Notes under the pieces: generated by a model
Told to the model about the DNA's origin: nothing
Databases searched by the model: none
The model's input: the letters and a program-made list of their open reading frames with translations, nothing else
Part shown: piece by piece, positions 9,641 to 16,767 of the stretch
Position numbering within the stretch: the stretch's first letter is position 1
How the letters are laid out: each line of letters starts with the position of its first letter
Translations under genes and position numbers: made by a program
From: Aeromicrobium sp.
Lineage (GTDB): Bacteria; Actinomycetota; Actinomycetes; Propionibacteriales; Nocardioidaceae
Reading direction: 5' to 3'
Length of the DNA: 35,036 nt
Assembly: GCA_014377785.1 (NCBI GenBank)
Contig: JACMOZ010000353.1
Coordinates: forward strand, 1-35,036

Positions 9641-10090
9641 TCACCACTGCGACGCCACCGGCGTCTCCGCCTCGCACCAGGTGGCAGCTCTCTTCGCTGC
9701 CACTCCCCCGCGCCGCTCCGTCGACGCTCGCTGTCTGGACGCTTTCGCGTCTCCACTCCCTGGTTGCCCGATGACCTCCGGCCACTCGATCGCGGGATCT
9801 GAATGTGGCCAGTGTTGGCCACCGGGCGTAGTTGAAAAATTGCCATGCCGGCAGCGCCTATGGAAGTCGTTCATCCACAGGCGCTTCCCCAGAATAATGT
9901 CGCGGTGTCGGACCTTGAAAGTTAGGTCGACTCCGTCACTCGCGCCGCCGATTCTGAACCCTGCAACCTGGACGTCGTGAGTTCCGCGGTTGCACCACCG
10001 GGTCGCCGAAGAGGTGTAGCCAGCGGTGGTGAGAGCTCGGATGGTTTTGTAGTCGCAGACGTTCAGGGCATTGACGAAGGTCAAGACCAT
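9641..10090 (-). CDS. Hypothetical protein fragment, possibly from a secreted or lipoprotein gene
   Basis: From the ATG at 10090 the product is 149 residues. The first 90 or so (VLTFVNALNVCDYKTIRALTTAGY, then FRIGGASDGVDLTFKVRHRDI) look like a folded NTF2-like or secreted domain. The frame remains open upstream and encodes a linker-like IPPTSTSPTS, as between a lipoprotein signal and its domain, but meets a stop before any start codon, so the 5' end appears to be lost. The C-terminal 50 residues run through the 31-bp hairpin repeat and are not protein-like. I do not recognise the family with confidence. Confidence 0.35.
   Translation of the reverse strand: MVLTFVNALNVCDYKTIRALTTAGYTSSATRWCNRGTHDVQVAGFRIGGASDGVDLTFKVRHRDIILGKRLWMNDFHRRCRHGNFSTTPGGQHWPHSDPAIEWPEVIGQPGSGDAKASRQRASTERRGGVAAKRAATWCEAETPVASQW
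9681..9711 (+). repeat. 31-bp hairpin repeat, copy 2
   Basis: GTGGCAGC and GCTGCCAC form a perfect 8-bp stem around the 7-base loop TCTCTTC, followed by TCCCCCGC. It differs from copy 1 at two positions, one of which restores pairing. Confidence 0.75.
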
Positions 10091-10322
10091 GCTCGTCGGG
10101 GAGGTCGATGTCGGTGGAATCGCAACGTTGCCGTGTAGATGGGTACTTCAGGGGCCGAACCTGTCCGTGTAGGACTCATGCGCCGGAAGCGATCACCAGG
10201 ATCAGCAAGATTGCCAGGATCGTGATCTGAGTACGGCTGGCGAAATTGAGGAACTCAACTAATCCTGCAAAACGACGTCATTGATTCTTGCCGAACGATG
10301 GCTTGGCGCGCCTAGGCGCGCC
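10091..10322. other. Intergenic stretch, no supported gene
   Basis: This interval separates the broken lipoprotein-like ORF from the SDR gene. A minus-strand reading near 10169-10255 encodes a hydrophobic, membrane-helix-like peptide with no usable start codon. I see no RNA gene or clear terminator. Confidence 0.4.
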
Positions 10323-11312
10323 TCAGTTGGCCGATTCGATCCCAACCGTGAGAGCGCACCACTGCCACATCGACTGCTGTGCGGACTCAGTCTCCTTGGT
10401 CCACGGCACGACGTGTTCTGGCCGCGGTCGGCGGTCCTGCCACAGCATGCCGGACGGTGGTGGTGGTTCTGCGGCCGCGAGCCACGCGGTGGTGTCGGCC
10501 CCTTCGGAGTTGTCGCGCAGGATCGGCCGTGTAACCCGGTGAAACAGGGGTAGCGAGTCGGCGACCCCGGGGGTGTTCGCCCAACCGGGGTGCATCGCGT
10601 GCACCGAGATGCCATCAGCGGACCACCTGCGGGTCAGCACGGGCAGCAACGCGACTTGGACCCGTTTGGAGCGGGCGTAGGCCGTGGCGCCGTGGTAGCC
10701 GCCGCGGCGGTATTCGGGGTCGGTGACCGGGAGCTGTTGGGCGTACATTCCGCCCGACGTCACTAAGACCACCCGGCTCGATCCCGATACGGCCAGCTGC
10801 GGACGCAACGACTCGGTCAGGCGCAGCGGCCCCAGCACGTGCGTGGCCATCGCCAGCTCGTGTCCTTGGGCCGACTCGGTTCGCTGCGCCGGCATGACGC
10901 CCGCATTGTGCACCAGCACATCCAGCCGTCCGGACTCCGCGGCGTACTCCTGGCAGAAGCGTTCGACGTCGCGGAGGTCGGAGACGTCGCAGCGCCACAA
11001 CACGAACTCAGAGTCAGGAAGCTGCTCGAGGAGCTCTCGGCGAACGACCTCACCTTTCTGGAGGTTGCGCACCACCAGATGCACCCGCGCACCAAGCCCG
11101 GCCAGGTCGGCGCAGGACTGCTTGCCGAGACCGGACGACGCGCCCGTGACAAGCGCCTCCCTCCCGACGAGCGCGCCGGCGGGTGGGTCGTCCGGCCAGT
11201 TCGAGAGCCTGCGCCGCATCGCGTACCCGAACTTGGAGTACCCGCCCACGACACTGCGGTCCAGCGCCGCGTCGACCAGCCACGCGCCGAGACCACGAGG
11301 ATCGGCAGTCAC
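10323..11312 (-). CDS. Short-chain dehydrogenase/reductase
   Basis: A 329-residue classical-type SDR with an N-terminal extension of about 50 residues. The cofactor loop TGASSGLG lies at 56-63, HNAGVMP near 135-141, the catalytic Ser in LVTSGGMY at 186, and the catalytic YxxxK pair at Y212 and K216 (TAYARSK). A Rossmann-type VVRN after the second strand suggests NADP. The layout resembles DHRS12-like oxidoreductases. Its ATG overlaps the stop of the upstream SRPBCC gene by 4 bp, so the two are translationally coupled. In context it is probably part of the light/oxidative-stress cluster, acting on an unknown lipid or aldehyde (inference). Confidence 0.9.
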   Translation of the reverse strand: MTADPRGLGAWLVDAALDRSVVGGYSKFGYAMRRRLSNWPDDPPAGALVGREALVTGASSGLGKQSCADLAGLGARVHLVVRNLQKGEVVRRELLEQLPDSEFVLWRCDVSDLRDVERFCQEYAAESGRLDVLVHNAGVMPAQRTESAQGHELAMATHVLGPLRLTESLRPQLAVSGSSRVVLVTSGGMYAQQLPVTDPEYRRGGYHGATAYARSKRVQVALLPVLTRRWSADGISVHAMHPGWANTPGVADSLPLFHRVTRPILRDNSEGADTTAWLAAAEPPPPSGMLWQDRRPRPEHVVPWTKETESAQQSMWQWCALTVGIESAN

Positions 11313-11737
11313 AGTCGCTCCAGCGCCGAGCGCATTCCCTGCTCGGCCTCGTCGCCCAGCTTCTTCATGGCTGGTGACATCAGCGGTGCAAGAAGCTTGA
11401 TGACCCCGGCGAACTCAAAACTGGCCACGTAGTCGACGCGGGTGCCGGTGCCAACCTGCTGGAAACTCATCTCGTCCGTGGCGGTCACGGTCTTGTTCTT
11501 CCCGACCAGCGTGATCTTCTGGTTGGGCTCAAACTCGGTGACCGTGTAGGTCAGCTCGGTTTCCCGGCCCGCGAACTTCGAGGTGTTGGCGTAGGTCGTA
11601 CCGATACCGCCCTCACCGGAGGACCGGGTGGTCGAGACCGTGCCCGGGTCCCAATAGGTCGTGTTCGCGAAGTCGGATAAGTAGTCGAACACCGGTCCTA
11701 CCGGTCGGTCGACCACCACAGTTCTGCGGATCTGCAT
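11309..11737 (-). CDS. SRPBCC (START-like) family protein
   Basis: A 142-residue helix-grip protein (MQIRRTVVVDRPVGPVFDYL, then TYWDPG, TRVDYVASFEF, and a C-terminal ALERL helix). The family binds hydrophobic small molecules. An ATG four codons upstream is in frame, but the GGGAG sequence lies correctly spaced before the ATG at 11737, so I prefer that start. It overlaps the SDR start by 4 bp, and the pair looks like a ligand-binding protein with its oxidoreductase. The pair is transcribed away from the conserved small gene and the FHA gene across a 137-bp gap. Confidence 0.85.
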   Translation of the reverse strand: MQIRRTVVVDRPVGPVFDYLSDFANTTYWDPGTVSTTRSSGEGGIGTTYANTSKFAGRETELTYTVTEFEPNQKITLVGKNKTVTATDEMSFQQVGTGTRVDYVASFEFAGVIKLLAPLMSPAMKKLGDEAEQGMRSALERL

Positions 11738-11874
11738 GCCTACTCCCATTCTGATCGTCGGTTCATGTTCACTGCCGGCTCGCCCGGCCCGCCCGTACGG
11801 CAGTTGGACGTGCAGGCTGAAGAGGTATGCCGGTACATTGTGTTCAAGACACTATCGAAGATTGGAAAACGATG
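11738..11874. promoter_or_regulatory. Divergent promoter region of the SRPBCC-SDR and small protein-FHA gene pairs
   Basis: Two gene pairs diverge from this gap. It contains GGTACATTGTG and the inverted repeat GTGTTCAAGACAC (11840-11852, arms GTGT/ACAC). The other divergent promoter of the cluster, at 14839-14948, also carries GGTACA. No canonical -35/-10 pair stands out, so the element may serve an activator or an alternative sigma factor (inference). Confidence 0.4.
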
Positions 11875-12114
11875 ATGAGCACCAACACAGAGAAGACCGA
11901 AAACGACAGGACCGAGATCGTCGACTGGACTGACTTAGGCTCGCGGATGTGGTCCTTCCTCACCGGTCGGGAAGCAGCGATCAACTACGAGTTTCAGAAC
12001 ATGGAAGTCGAAGTACCCCGCGACACCGGCAGCGACGCTCCCCGCGCCACATGGCGCCTCAGCGGCACGTTGCGGGTCACCACCGACGACAACGTCTTAG
12101 GCAAGTCGGCCTGA
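11875..12114 (+). CDS. Conserved small hypothetical protein
   Basis: A 79-residue acidic, soluble protein: a charged start (MSTNTEKTENDRTEIVDWTD) followed by an amphipathic, aromatic middle (LGSRMWSFLTGREAAINYEF) and strand-like VEVPRDTG...TWRLSGTLRVTT. ATGs at 11872 and 11875 are both possible, with only a weak upstream GGAAAA; a further ATG at 11827 in frame is less likely because its purine tract is too close. It ends one base before the FHA gene start, so the two are co-translated. I do not know a named family. Confidence 0.6.
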   Translation: MSTNTEKTENDRTEIVDWTDLGSRMWSFLTGREAAINYEFQNMEVEVPRDTGSDAPRATWRLSGTLRVTTDDNVLGKSA

Positions 12115-12115
12115 C

Positions 12116-12967
12116 ATGGTGACGGAGCTGCGCGTCGCAGCCGACCTCGACTTCGGGATCGAGCTGCCGGACGGGCAGACGGTGCAGGGGCGGTTGCACG
12201 GCCACGGACAACGGCTCCGGCTCGAGGTCGACCGTCCCGAGGCGTTCGCAGGGCGCGCCGACGCCGGCGCCCTGGTCGGCTTCGCCGACCTGCTGGCTCG
12301 GCGCGGCCTGACGGTCGACGTGATGCGGGGCGACGCCATCATGCTGAGCATCGGAGCCGTGCGCGCGCCGTGGTGGCAGCGAAGGTTCACCGGCTCTCGA
12401 CACATCCGTTTCGGTGGCCTACGTGCTCTGCTCGCCCCGGGAAGAGCCCGGCTGCGAGGCGGCCGCCGAGACGGGATACTGCCTGACCTAGCCTTGGCTC
12501 CGCCGGCAACCATGTTCCCGATCGCGCCGACTTTCCGGCGCCGGGACCGCGTCATCTCCACCACGCACGATCCGGCGCGCGGCGGCCGACCACGGCTCCG
12601 ACTCCACGGTCACGAGCACCACGGTCCGGTGAACGCGCAGACGATCTACTGGTTGACGAACAGGGTCACCAGCATCGGCAGCGGTGCGGACTGCGACATT
12701 CGCCTCGACGGCTTGCGCCCTCTGCACGCAGAGGTCGTGCACGGTCACGATGACGAGTTCACCGTTATCGCACACGACACTGGCGTGCGGGTCAATGGCG
12801 GGCCGGCGACCGGAAGACTGCTGCGTACGAGCGCTCGCCTGGAGGTCGGTAGCTGGACGCTGATCTACTCGCGCGAGGAGTACGCCGACCACGGCCGACC
12901 CTACGGCGGTCGCGTCGGCGGCGAACTCGGCCACCAGCGTCGCCAGCCCCCGCGGACAGTCATTTAG
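12116..12967 (+). CDS. FHA-domain protein
   Basis: A 283-residue protein. Residues about 175-255 form a forkhead-associated domain: TSIGSGADCDIRLD (the GS...D signature, near 184-197), LHAEVVHG, and later VRVNGGPATGRLL. FHA domains bind phosphothreonine peptides, so a Ser/Thr kinase substrate or partner is expected. The N-terminal 110 residues (LDFGIELPDGQTVQGRLHG...AFAGRADAGALVGFADLLARRGLTVDV) are unassigned and beta-rich. No signal peptide or membrane segment is seen. ATG at 12116 and GTG at 12119 are alternative starts. It is convergent with the FAD oxidoreductase gene across 154 bp. Confidence 0.8.
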   Translation: MVTELRVAADLDFGIELPDGQTVQGRLHGHGQRLRLEVDRPEAFAGRADAGALVGFADLLARRGLTVDVMRGDAIMLSIGAVRAPWWQRRFTGSRHIRFGGLRALLAPGRARLRGGRRDGILPDLALAPPATMFPIAPTFRRRDRVISTTHDPARGGRPRLRLHGHEHHGPVNAQTIYWLTNRVTSIGSGADCDIRLDGLRPLHAEVVHGHDDEFTVIAHDTGVRVNGGPATGRLLRTSARLEVGSWTLIYSREEYADHGRPYGGRVGGELGHQRRQPPRTVI

Positions 12968-13121
12968 GAACTCCGCTGATGCCTCGGCTCTTGAACACTC
13001 TTGCCGTTGGCGACGTGGAGCCCCCGGCCGGTCAACGAGGACTACCCGGTTTCGGCCTTCAACTGTCGGAAGGATCGTGACCAATGGTGGTCGGGTCAGA
13101 TGCCGGTTCGCCTCCCCCGGG

Positions 13122-14366
13122 TCACGTCCACCCCACGTCGGCCCGGACAGCCGCGGCGACCCGGCGTCCCGAGGCCAGCGCTCCCTCGATCGAGCTGGTC
13201 TCGCGATGATCCCCGCACACGTACATGACTTTGCCGCCGCTCGTGAGCCGAACCGGGCGGAGCGAATGGGGAGCGGGCATCGCCGGCAGCGACTGGGGGA
13301 TAGCGTATGTGGCGATGCGCTGCCAGGCGCGTGTGTCGACTCCGTACAGCTCGGCCAGGCGAGCCAGCACGACGGACTCTTCTGCTGGTGAGGTGGGGCC
13401 GTGTACGAGCGACGTCGCGATCAGCGCCCGCCCATCGTCCGAGTAGGTCTCGGCAGCCTCGGTCATGACGACGGTGTTGGTTACGGGCGACGGATCAGCG
13501 TCCACAAGGATCGTCGCCCCGTTCATCGGGGATCGGTCCGCCGCATGGTAGATCGTCGTCACGCCCTTCCACGCCGGTGGCTCGCCGACCGCTGGCTGCA
13601 ACTGCACTGCGGTGTCGAGGTCAGTGGCGATCACGACCGCCTTTGCCTCGATCGTTCCGTCGTCGGTCGAGACCGACGCCGTGGTCACACTGCGCACAGG
13701 TGTGTTGAGCTGGACTGACCCTGCGGGAAGTCTCGCGGCCAAGGCCTCGGGAACGGCCTGCATTCCGGTCGCGGGCACCGTCGAGTCACCGCGAACGAAC
13801 ATCCTTATTAGGAAGTTCACAAACCGGCTCGAAGTCGTCATCTCCGACTCGAGCAGCACTCCGCTAAGGAACGCACGCAGCACCACGTCGGCGGCGCGGT
13901 CGGTGACGTGCAGCCGGCTCCACTCGTCGCGCGCACGCACGTCTTGGCGCCTGTCGATGAGCCGCGCCGGTGCTGCTCCCATGAGGCTGGCGTAGCCCGC
14001 GAGCGATGCCTTGTCGCGAAAGCTGAGCACATCTGATCGGACGACGTCTAGGGCCGCCGCCGGTTCGCGTCGGGGATCGGCGAGGTGCAGCCGCTTGCCG
14101 TCGACGTGCAGATGCATCCCGCGGTCAAACCGGCGCAGATCGAGCTGATTCAGCCCCAGCCGCTCCACCTCGGGATAGGCGGTGTTGAGCACTTGGAATC
14201 CGCGGTCGAGGCGGAATCCGTCGACCACGTCGGTCCGAACACGGCCGCCGACGGCCTCCGAGGCTTCGAGAACCCGGACTTCGAGGCCGGCATCTGCCAA
14301 GTGCAGAGCGCACGACAGGCCAGCGAGTCCAGCTCCGACGACGACGACATCGCAACGTGTCGTCAT
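13122..14366 (-). CDS. FAD-dependent oxidoreductase (amine oxidase/phytoene desaturase-like)
   Basis: A 414-residue flavoprotein. The dinucleotide-binding motif VVVVGAGLAGLSCALHLADAG is at 7-27, followed by EASEAVGGRVRTD near 34-46, and a C-terminal FAD contact in VMYVCGDHRETSSIEGALASGRRVAAAV. This is the NAD(P)-binding/amine-oxidoreductase type fold shared with carotenoid desaturases and UDP-galactopyranose mutases; the substrate is unknown. The frame is open to a GTG at 14450, but the ATG at 14366 overlaps the stop of a 21-codon ORF that has a strong ribosome site, so I infer coupled translation from 14366. In light-induced actinobacterial clusters an FAD oxidoreductase next to photolyase and a MerR regulator is a recurring partner. 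Confidence 0.88.
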   Translation of the reverse strand: MTTRCDVVVVGAGLAGLSCALHLADAGLEVRVLEASEAVGGRVRTDVVDGFRLDRGFQVLNTAYPEVERLGLNQLDLRRFDRGMHLHVDGKRLHLADPRREPAAALDVVRSDVLSFRDKASLAGYASLMGAAPARLIDRRQDVRARDEWSRLHVTDRAADVVLRAFLSGVLLESEMTTSSRFVNFLIRMFVRGDSTVPATGMQAVPEALAARLPAGSVQLNTPVRSVTTASVSTDDGTIEAKAVVIATDLDTAVQLQPAVGEPPAWKGVTTIYHAADRSPMNGATILVDADPSPVTNTVVMTEAAETYSDDGRALIATSLVHGPTSPAEESVVLARLAELYGVDTRAWQRIATYAIPQSLPAMPAPHSLRPVRLTSGGKVMYVCGDHRETSSIEGALASGRRVAAAVRADVGWT

Positions 14367-14428
14367 GACTTGGCTGGGTCGTGATCGCAGTTCATCAGCG
14401 AGTATCGCCGGACGGTGTCTCTGCTCAT
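14363..14428 (-). CDS. 21-residue leader-like ORF coupled to the FAD oxidoreductase
   Basis: The ATG at 14428 has an excellent GAGGAGGAG ribosome site and encodes MSRDTVRRYSL followed by MNCDHDPAKS, then stops in TCATGA so that its stop overlaps the oxidoreductase ATG. Its own ATG overlaps the stop of the upstream pseudogene in the same way. It is either a genuine tiny coupling peptide or the in-frame leftover of a longer gene. No family is recognised. Confidence 0.4.
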   Translation of the reverse strand: MSRDTVRRYSLMNCDHDPAKS

Positions 14429-14838
14429 GGCTCCTCCTCGTGGCCGGCACGCCCGTGTGTGCGCCAGCTGTCCTTCATCGACGCCTCGTGCACGTGGCAT
14501 ACCCGTCTGCCAGGTGCTGACGGGCTTCGGCCTCCAAGCGCTTGAAAATAGGCGAAGGATCCGCCATTCCTCGACAATTTGACTGCTTCACCGCCCGCCG
14601 AACACATTCCGGCCGACGAGCTTGCGTTCGATTTGATTGGCGAGTTCGTCGTGCCCCTGTGCGGTGCAACAGGTACACCGCCTTGCTCGGGGAGGAGTCG
14701 GCGGTGCTGCACAGCCGGTGCAAGCGATGGAGAATACCGTGCGCTTCTTCAGCGGCTTCGTATTCTTCGGACAGCTTGCCGAGAGCGGGAATGGCCGGCT
14801 CATCGATGCGACCGTACGTCCTCGGTTTTGTCGTCATC
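14425..14838 (-). pseudogene. Frameshifted conserved actinobacterial protein
   Basis: Pieces of one protein appear in three frames in the correct order. MTTKPRTYGRIDEPAIPALG and a helical AVYLL stretch are in the first frame. QGHDELANQIERKLVGRN follows after a shift at the GGGG run near 14666. An in-frame TGA then stands where a Trp is expected after GGR. SQIVEEW follows, then FKRLEAEARQHLADGY back in the first frame after a TTTT run, and finally VHEASMKDSWRTHGRAGHEEEP in the third frame. Together these match the order of a conserved small actinobacterial protein of about 135 residues and unknown function (from memory of the family, not a search). Three shifts plus a nonsense codon make decay more likely than read error, although two shifts sit at homopolymers. 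The gene heads the oxidoreductase operon. Confidence 0.7.
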
Positions 14839-14948
14839 CTCAGCCCTCCGTCGCTCGTGCTTGATTGAGGTACAAACCGTGTCGTCGTGGCAAGATATAC
14901 TCGCTCAGACTGAATGTAGCCCATTGAATAGTGACAGGATGATGTGAC
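14839..14948. promoter_or_regulatory. Divergent promoter between the MerR-DICT gene and the oxidoreductase operon
   Basis: A 110-bp gap between divergent genes, where a MerR-type regulator usually binds its own operator. It contains GAGGTACAAACCG and an A/T-rich AAGATATACTCG. TATACT (14896-14901) is a possible -10 element for the plus strand, but no good -35 lies 17 bp away, as expected for a MerR-activated promoter with abnormal spacing (inference). Confidence 0.45.
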
Positions 14949-15806
14949 ATGGCTGACATATCCGAGCTTGCGCAGGGGCTGACCATCAACACGCTAGCCT
15001 CCCGCACCGGTGTGCCACAGGCGACGTTGCGGACCTGGGAGTCCCGCTACAACGCTTTGACTCCACATCGTTCGTCCGGCGGACACCGCCGCTATGCCGA
15101 GAATGACGTCACCCTGATCGCCGAGATCGTTCGCCAGCGCGCCGGCGGCTTGGCGATGGACCGGGCGGTGACCGAGGCCCGCGCGCGGACAGAGAACGGA
15201 GTGCCGTCCATTTACGCAGGCCTGCGGGCGTCTCATCCCGAGCTGGTCCCGTCAGTGCTGAGCAAGGCCGTGGTGTCCGCCCTGACCCGCTCGGTCGAGG
15301 ATGAGTACTGCGCTCGGGCCGAGCATCCAGTGCTCTTCGCCGCGTTCCAGCGCGACGAGTTCTTCCGCCAGTCAGAACTGCGCTGGACCGACCTCGCTGC
15401 CACGGCCCGATCCGTTGTTGTCTTCGCAGACTTCGGTCGACGTGCTCGGTCAACGAAGACTTTCACCAAGATCGACCTTCCGTCCGACAGCATCATGCGC
15501 CGCGAATGGCTGCTCGTCTGCGTCGCACCCGACTATCCTGCGTGCCTGTCGGCGTGGGAGCTGCCCGGTCAACCGGCGCAACCAGACTTTCACCGTCGCT
15601 TCGAGGTCGTGTGGAGTATCGACGCGAGGGTGGTCCGTCGTGCCTCACAGTTGTGCCTAGCCCTTGCAAGACGGCTCGAGGAACCGCTCGATTCCGTTGT
15701 TCGCCTGGAAGGCCAACCGGCGACACCGTCGCCTGATGTCACCCGTGCCAGCGGACTGCTTACTCGAGCTCTGCAATACGTCGATCTCGGTCATCCACTC
15801 GGATGA
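14949..15806 (+). CDS. MerR-family HTH regulator with C-terminal DICT sensory domain
   Basis: A 285-residue cytoplasmic transcription factor. Residues 10-75 are a MerR-type winged helix: LTINTLASRTGVPQATLRTW, SGGHRRY and a following regulatory helix. Residues about 125-235 fit the DICT domain (FAAFQRDEFF, LAATARSVVVFADFG, EWLLVCVAPDYPACLSAWE, RRFEVVWSIDARVV), a sensor domain also found with GGDEF and two-component proteins and proposed to have a light-related role. There is no B12-binding domain, unlike LitR/CarH regulators of photoprotection genes. AGGATG 10-14 bases upstream may serve as a ribosome site. It sits centrally between the oxidoreductase operon and the photolyase operon and is the obvious candidate regulator of both. 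Confidence 0.85.
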   Translation: MADISELAQGLTINTLASRTGVPQATLRTWESRYNALTPHRSSGGHRRYAENDVTLIAEIVRQRAGGLAMDRAVTEARARTENGVPSIYAGLRASHPELVPSVLSKAVVSALTRSVEDEYCARAEHPVLFAAFQRDEFFRQSELRWTDLAATARSVVVFADFGRRARSTKTFTKIDLPSDSIMRREWLLVCVAPDYPACLSAWELPGQPAQPDFHRRFEVVWSIDARVVRRASQLCLALARRLEEPLDSVVRLEGQPATPSPDVTRASGLLTRALQYVDLGHPLG

Positions 15807-15832
15807 CATCTTCACGTTGAGCGCATTTTGTT

Positions 15833-15862
15833 TTGCATCATGAATCAATTGCGCAATAATTA
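15833..15862 (+). promoter_or_regulatory. Probable sigma-70 type promoter, leaderless
   Basis: TTGCAT (15833-15838) and TAATTA (15857-15862) are separated by 18 bp, and the ATG at 15868 begins only 6 bases after the -10 hexamer with no ribosome site. That spacing would start the transcript at or next to the A of ATG, as in leaderless actinobacterial mRNAs. Confidence 0.5.
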
Positions 15863-15867
15863 GGCCC

Positions 15868-16767
15868 ATGAGAATCGTCATTGCAGGAGCGTCGGGCTTC
15901 ATCGGTAGTCAGTTGTCTCCGGAGGTGGAGCGTCGCGGCCACGACGTGGTGGCCATGACCAGGCGACCCGATGACTACACCGGCGCCGGTGAACCGGTCT
16001 ACGGCGACGTGCACGACCCTCAGACGCTGCCCGATGCTCTCAAGGACTGCGACGCGGCCTTCTACCTCGTGCACTCGCTTTCGTCTCCGAACTTCGAGCG
16101 ACTCGACGCCGACGCCGCGTTGTCGTTCGGCCAGGCTGCCGCGGACGTAGGCATCAAGCGCATCGTCTATCTGGGTGGTCTTGGAGACGACTCGTCGACG
16201 TTGTCCAAACACCTGCGCAGCCGACGTGAGGTGGAAGGTCTCCTGGGCGCCGGTGGCGTTCCGGTCACGACGCTGCGCGCTGGGATCATAGTCGGATCTG
16301 GTGGCCTGTCGTGGGAGATCACGCGGCAGCTCGTCGCGCATCTGCCCGTCATGGTGACGCCGCGCTGGGTCCGCACCAAGACACAGCCGATCGCGCTGGA
16401 AGACACGGTGCACTACCTCGCCAGCGTGATGGACGAACCCGACACCGCTGGTCGCACGTTCGATATCGGCGGACCGGAGGTGTTGAGCTACCTCGACATG
16501 ATGAAACAGGTCGCTGATGCTCAAAATCGGCCCCTCGTTGTGCTTCCTGTTCCCGTGCTGACACCCGGGCTTTCATCCCGATGGCTCTCGCTCGTGACCG
16601 ATGTCGACACTCAAGCCGGTCGGGCTCTGATCGACTCCATGACCACGGAGGTCGTCGTCACCGACGACAGCATCCGCGAGATGATCCCGTTCGAGCCGAT
16701 GACTTTTCGCGACGCCGTCCGCGCTGCTCTGTTGGCCCGCGAACAGGCCCAATCTGAACGCCGGTGA
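15868..16767 (+). CDS. NAD(P)-binding atypical SDR/NmrA-like protein
   Basis: A 299-residue extended-type Rossmann protein. It begins MRIVIAGASGFIGSQL (GxxGFIG cofactor motif at 7-13) with TRRP after the second strand, suggesting NADP(H). YLVHSL and GIKRIVYLGGLG follow, without a clean YxxxK catalytic pair, so it belongs to the atypical group (complex I NDUFA9-like, NmrA-like). The role may be redox sensing or reduction of an unknown compound. It lacks a ribosome site and is probably leaderless. The CPBP gene starts within its last codons (GTGA overlap), and the photolyase follows, so the three form one operon. Confidence 0.85.
   Translation: MRIVIAGASGFIGSQLSPEVERRGHDVVAMTRRPDDYTGAGEPVYGDVHDPQTLPDALKDCDAAFYLVHSLSSPNFERLDADAALSFGQAAADVGIKRIVYLGGLGDDSSTLSKHLRSRREVEGLLGAGGVPVTTLRAGIIVGSGGLSWEITRQLVAHLPVMVTPRWVRTKTQPIALEDTVHYLASVMDEPDTAGRTFDIGGPEVLSYLDMMKQVADAQNRPLVVLPVPVLTPGLSSRWLSLVTDVDTQAGRALIDSMTTEVVVTDDSIREMIPFEPMTFRDAVRAALLAREQAQSERR

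Noticed and set aside
9152-9711. CRISPR array
   Set aside because: There are only two copies, 529 bp apart, with no regular spacing and no cas genes.
9447-9980. Plus-strand 177-codon open frame
   Set aside because: It is low-complexity, crosses the hairpin repeat and is antisense to a better minus-strand frame.
10169-10258. Hydrophobic peptide (FLNFASRTQITILAILLILV) on the minus strand
   Set aside because: It looks like a membrane helix, but the frame is closed upstream by a stop and has no start codon.
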